In this document: positions 20,892-23,663 of the stretch, piece after piece
Numbering within the stretch: position 1 is the stretch's first letter
Layout of the letters: each line of letters starts with the position of its first letter
Origin: a virus
Virus record (IMG/VR): IMGVR_UViG_3300022602_000433
Span: 1 to 23,663 of that record
DNA: 23,663 nt
Strand: one strand, 5' to 3'
Made by a program: the position numbers and the translations under genes
Notes under the pieces: generated by a model
Database searches by the model: none
Told to the model about the DNA's origin: nothing
The model's input: the letters and a program-made list of their open reading frames with translations, nothing else

Positions 20892-22064
20892 TTACCAATA
20901 TCCTATAAGTAATCCACAACCGCCAACGCCGCCTTCATCAGCACCTCTTGCATACCTATAACTTGTGTTTACTTGCAAATCGGGATCCCAATAAAACGGC
21001 GGAATAAAAGATTGACCAGTAAAAGTTTGACCCATAATTACGCTTGAATGAATGTAACCAGAGCCGCCTCCTCCGCCGCCCATCGAGTTACCAGCATTAT
21101 AAGCGCCAGAACCACCGCCATACCAACCACCGCCACCACCTCCGCCGTAGCAGTTCGAATTTTGGTGCGTTCCTCCTGCAAATTGGCTACCAGCTTGTCC
21201 TGTTGTGTTAGAACCCGTACCAGCCGCTCCGCCAGCAGTTTGCGTTCCTGCCTTACCATTAACAACACCACCCGAGTATCCAGTTATATGTCCTTGTTCT
21301 CCAACAAGACCGCCACCAGCGCCACCACTATTCAATGCAAAACCATTACAAGCACCACCTCCGCCGCCACCGCCAGCAACCATAGTCCATGCGCTTTGCG
21401 AAGGAACATAGATAGAAGTAGAACCACCACCAGAAGCACAATATTGATTGTCGCCAGCAGCAGTTGAAGGAGCGCCACCATCTGGAAAAGAAGTGGTAGA
21501 ACCAGCATCGCAAGATCCGTTAACGCCAACTCTATATGTAAGCGTTTCGCCAGGGACGACTTGAATTATACCCATACTAAAACCGCCAGCTCCGCCTAAC
21601 GCGCCTTGTCGCCAACCGCCATAAGTTCCACCACCGCCACCAGCTCCCCACATTTTAATGAACATTTTTGTAACACCAGCTGGAACAACAAGTGTACCAT
21701 TAGAACCAGGGGTGCTGGCGCCAGTTAAAAGCTGTCTTGTTTTATTTACGCATAATAAAAGTCCATTATCAAGCGTAAAATCAAATCCATAAACACTAAA
21801 CACCTGACGATGTAGTGAAGGATAATGTTTGTAAATACTGTTACCATCGCTAGAAATATACTGATCGGTTATAATACCTACGTTAGCAGTTATAGAACCC
21901 ATTGAATGAAACTGCGAAGTCGGAGAAGTCGTTCCAACTCCAATAAATCCGTTAGAAGCCATAAACATAGAATTGGCGCCATTAGCCTGAAACTGGATTG
22001 TTTGAGAGTTATCAGAGTTTATAACAAGACCGATATTATTCGAAGCGTTAATTGTAGTTGTCAT
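20892..22064 (-). CDS. Glycine-rich adhesin / tail fibre
   Basis: The product is 390 aa. The N-terminal part MTTTINASNNIGLVINSDNS with GFIGVGTTSPTSQFHSMGS resembles other fibre openings. A middle domain (about 95-145) precedes a long glycine-rich domain with GAGGGGGTYGGWRQGALGGAG, MVAGGGGGGGACNGFALNSG, and YGGGGGGGWYGGGSGAYNAG, ending GGVGGCGLLIGYW. The recurring 'aGGGGGGg......GG.GGG' arrangement is like the glycine-rich domains of phage adhesins and, in shape, of ALK-type receptors, which pack as polyglycine helices. Several cysteines (C in SCDAG, YCASG, ACNG, NCYGG, GGCG) are unusual in this setting and might cross-link it. The start is taken at ATG 22064, which overlaps the upstream stop as ATGA; an in-frame ATG at 22076 would add four residues. 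Confidence 0.75.
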   Translation of the reverse strand: MTTTINASNNIGLVINSDNSQTIQFQANGANSMFMASNGFIGVGTTSPTSQFHSMGSITANVGIITDQYISSDGNSIYKHYPSLHRQVFSVYGFDFTLDNGLLLCVNKTRQLLTGASTPGSNGTLVVPAGVTKMFIKMWGAGGGGGTYGGWRQGALGGAGGFSMGIIQVVPGETLTYRVGVNGSCDAGSTTSFPDGGAPSTAAGDNQYCASGGGSTSIYVPSQSAWTMVAGGGGGGGACNGFALNSGGAGGGLVGEQGHITGYSGGVVNGKAGTQTAGGAAGTGSNTTGQAGSQFAGGTHQNSNCYGGGGGGGWYGGGSGAYNAGNSMGGGGGGSGYIHSSVIMGQTFTGQSFIPPFYWDPDLQVNTSYRYARGADEGGVGGCGLLIGYW

Positions 22065-22414
22065 AAAATCACCCATCTAGAATTTGCGCTGACTGTAACA
22101 ATAGCGCCGTTGTTAACAGCAATTGGTCCAACCGAATGCGCACCAAAGCCAGCTGGAACTGTAAAACTTGTATTTACTGTTCTGCCATTTAAGAAAAAAA
22201 CTGTGTCGGTACCACCGCCAGTAGCACCAGCGCCAGAACCCCAGTAAGCAGCAGAACCATTTGATAATAATACCTGACCATTAGATCCAACAGAACCATT
22301 GGCGTTGATGGCTGTAGTTGTAACAGTAGTAATCGCCGTCGCATTGGTTGTTAAACCAGCAACAAGAGCGGGAGCACTATTAGCTAAAACTGCTAAACTG
22401 TTAGTTATTGTCAT
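22061..22414 (-). CDS. Short tail fibre segment protein
   Basis: The 117-aa protein starts MTITNSLAVLANSAPALVAG, has a Thr/Ala-rich stretch, the motif GSVGSNGQVLLSNGSAAYWG, and a C-terminal beta segment FTVPAGFGAHSVGPIAVNNG ending ANSRWVIL. The GSxGQVLxSNGxxxYW motif also occurs in the 331-aa S74 fibre at 8484-9479 and is frequent in phage fibres. It is probably a subunit or module of a composite fibre, coupled by ATGA (22061-22064) to the glycine-rich adhesin that follows. AAGGAG lies upstream of the ATG. Nothing suggests an enzymatic role. Confidence 0.72.
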   Translation of the reverse strand: MTITNSLAVLANSAPALVAGLTTNATAITTVTTTAINANGSVGSNGQVLLSNGSAAYWGSGAGATGGGTDTVFFLNGRTVNTSFTVPAGFGAHSVGPIAVNNGAIVTVSANSRWVIL

Positions 22415-22440
22415 TTAAATACTCCTTATAGATGCGATGC

Positions 22441-22448
22441 TTTTTATG
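22441..22448 (-). promoter_or_regulatory. Weak late-promoter-like box before the 117-aa gene (CATAAAAA)
   Basis: The minus-strand CATAAAAA matches only 6 of 8 positions of TATAAATA, but it overlaps the upstream stop codon (22444-22446) just as the better boxes in this window do. It lies 26 nt from the ATG with AAGGAG between. It is recorded as tentative because of position, not sequence. Confidence 0.25.
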
Positions 22449-23663
22449 CTCCTACCTTAGCTTTTAAGGCGGCTATTTCTGTTGCTTGGGTAGCAACTGT
22501 GCTTTCCAACCCAGCTAAACGCTGGCGAACTGACTGAAGTTCTGCTACTAAATAAGCGATAATCTCTGGTGAGGAAACAGCTACTTGCTGGTAAACTGGT
22601 TTACCTTCAGCATCAACAGCGTCTTTTTCTCCAGTTACTGCACGAGGAATAACCGCTTGCATTTCATGTGCGATGAAACCAACGTCTGATGTGTTATCTT
22701 CTTTCCAAGTAAATTGACTTGGTTTTAAAGCATCAATTACAGGACCGCTTTGAGTTGTGGTTAACGGTGTGACGTTTTCTTTCAAACGGTAATCCGATGT
22801 GCTGTTAAAAGATACCTGTGCACTGCCGTTTTGCGTAATAGAACCAATAATAGACCCATTATACCCAAACCATTGATAACCTGTTCCAGATGCAACGCCA
22901 GATGCATGATTGACAATTTGCAATCCAGAGCTACCCAATAATGCTATTGAATTAGAATTTGATGTGCTTGCAACTGTCGTTCCCACCAGCAGATTGCCAC
23001 CGCCTGGCTGCATAACAATGTCACCAACATTGCCAGCGGATGTTAAACCTTGGAAAGCGGGAACTGCATAATAGGATTGTGACCACCAAACACCAGCTTG
23101 TGACCCGCTTACAAAACCAAGATATACATCTCCACGCCCACGCACTGTTCCGTTAACGTCTAATTTATAAGCAGGCGAACTTGTCCCAATCCCCACGTTG
23201 CCGCTGGAGTCAATACGCATACGTTCGGTAAAAGTTGCTGCGCCCGTGCCAAAAGCAAGTGCGGCGGTTGCCCAAATAGTAGAAGCGCCAGTTGTGGTTG
23301 ACAAAAGACCAGTTGAATTTGTGTTGTCCGTCCACCGAACTGCGTCTGTAGTTGCAGCAGTAGAAATTGATAAAGATGATTGTGGTGTTGATGTTCCAAT
23401 ACCAACACTACCCATAAAGTAACTGTTAGCTGTTCCGTTTGAAGTAATACTATTCAAACCAATTGTTGTATTACCAACAGTAATATTATTTGAATTTATC
23501 TGTGTATTGCCAAGAGTAATGCTATTGATACCTATTTGCGTTTGACCAACAACGAAAGCATTAGCACTATAAACAATAGATGTTAAATAACCGAATACGT
23601 CGATAATATAATTGTTAGCTGGTGTAACAACAAAGTTAACTGTTGAACCAGAAGTTGTAATAA
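22444..23663 (-). CDS. Tail fibre with C-terminal S74 chaperone (5' end beyond window)
   Basis: The reading frame is open to the edge of the window, so the real start lies beyond 23663. A TTG at 23457 is not a convincing start because in-frame coding of the same character continues upstream (VVGQTQIGINSITLGNTQIN and before). At least 405 aa are visible. The N-terminal part shows repeats of the type 'ITVGNTTIGLNSIT', then SVGIGTSTPQSSLSIST and VGIGTSSPAYKLDVNGTVRG. The C-terminal part has the S74 chaperone: STSDYRLKENVTPL, PSQFTWKEDNTSDVGFIAHE, a PRAVTGEKDAVDAEGKPVYQ segment, and a helix ending in a coiled coil (LVAELQSVRQRLAGLESTVA). It belongs to the same fibre class as 8484-9479 but is clearly different in sequence. 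Confidence 0.87.
   Translation of the reverse strand, partial: ITTSGSTVNFVVTPANNYIIDVFGYLTSIVYSANAFVVGQTQIGINSITLGNTQINSNNITVGNTTIGLNSITSNGTANSYFMGSVGIGTSTPQSSLSISTAATTDAVRWTDNTNSTGLLSTTTGASTIWATAALAFGTGAATFTERMRIDSSGNVGIGTSSPAYKLDVNGTVRGRGDVYLGFVSGSQAGVWWSQSYYAVPAFQGLTSAGNVGDIVMQPGGGNLLVGTTVASTSNSNSIALLGSSGLQIVNHASGVASGTGYQWFGYNGSIIGSITQNGSAQVSFNSTSDYRLKENVTPLTTTQSGPVIDALKPSQFTWKEDNTSDVGFIAHEMQAVIPRAVTGEKDAVDAEGKPVYQQVAVSSPEIIAYLVAELQSVRQRLAGLESTVATQATEIAALKAKVGA

Noticed and set aside
1-23663. tRNA genes
   Set aside because: No cloverleaf candidate was noticed, and the gene-to-gene gaps (at most about 53 nt) leave no room for a tRNA outside coding sequence.

Overview
The window is a stretch of a T4-like tailed bacteriophage genome (contractile-tail myovirus). 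On the minus strand it carries the T4 morphogenesis block in canonical order: neck gp13, neck gp14, tail completion gp15, small terminase gp16, large terminase gp17, tail sheath gp18 and the start of tail tube gp19. The DNA is AT-rich to the eye and tightly packed: most adjacent genes overlap by 1-20 nt, and the longest non-coding gap is about 53 nt (9480-9532). No stretch over 300 bases lacks a gene. I saw no tRNA, rRNA, CRISPR array, integrase or transposase. The host is not stated. Two Bug/TctC-type periplasmic solute-binding proteins, a family greatly expanded in Betaproteobacteria, suggest a Gram-negative and perhaps freshwater betaproteobacterial host (inference, moderate to low confidence).

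Layout, read in the main (minus) direction of transcription. (1) 23663-18066: tail-fibre and adhesin genes, starting with an S74-chaperone fibre that runs off the window edge and continuing with short fibre, glycine-rich adhesin, lectin-like and chaperone-like genes. (2) 18058-11752: one tightly coupled run that starts with a collagen-like fibre and a small unknown gene. It continues with an unexpected enzyme cassette: PP-loop ATPase, fatty-acid-hydroxylase-type di-iron membrane protein, second PP-loop ATPase, third PP-loop ATPase, Bug/TctC solute-binding protein, small unknown gene. (3) 9533-11755: a three-gene island on the plus strand with a second Bug/TctC protein of another subfamily and two different 2-oxoglutarate/Fe(II) oxygenases. 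It converges on the preceding run so tightly that the two final stop codons share a TTAA. (4) 9479-7281: an S74-chaperone fibre, a glycine-rich adhesin and a small unknown gene. (5) 7284-1: a cupin-like unknown followed by the gp13-gp19 block.

Regulation: several sequences matching or nearly matching the T4 late promoter TATAAATA lie on the minus strand just before late genes, usually touching the upstream stop codon. The two exact matches precede the sheath gene and the 331-aa fibre gene. No such box was seen in front of the plus-strand island, which may follow a different programme.

The most noteworthy content is the combination of three PP-loop ATPases, a di-iron hydroxylase, two 2OG oxygenases and two carboxylate-type solute-binding proteins inside a tail-fibre region. 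The individual families can be recognised. The pathway they form together, if any, is not one I recognise. Candidate roles are auxiliary carboxylate uptake plus synthesis or modification of a cell-envelope, glycan or virion component, but this is inference.
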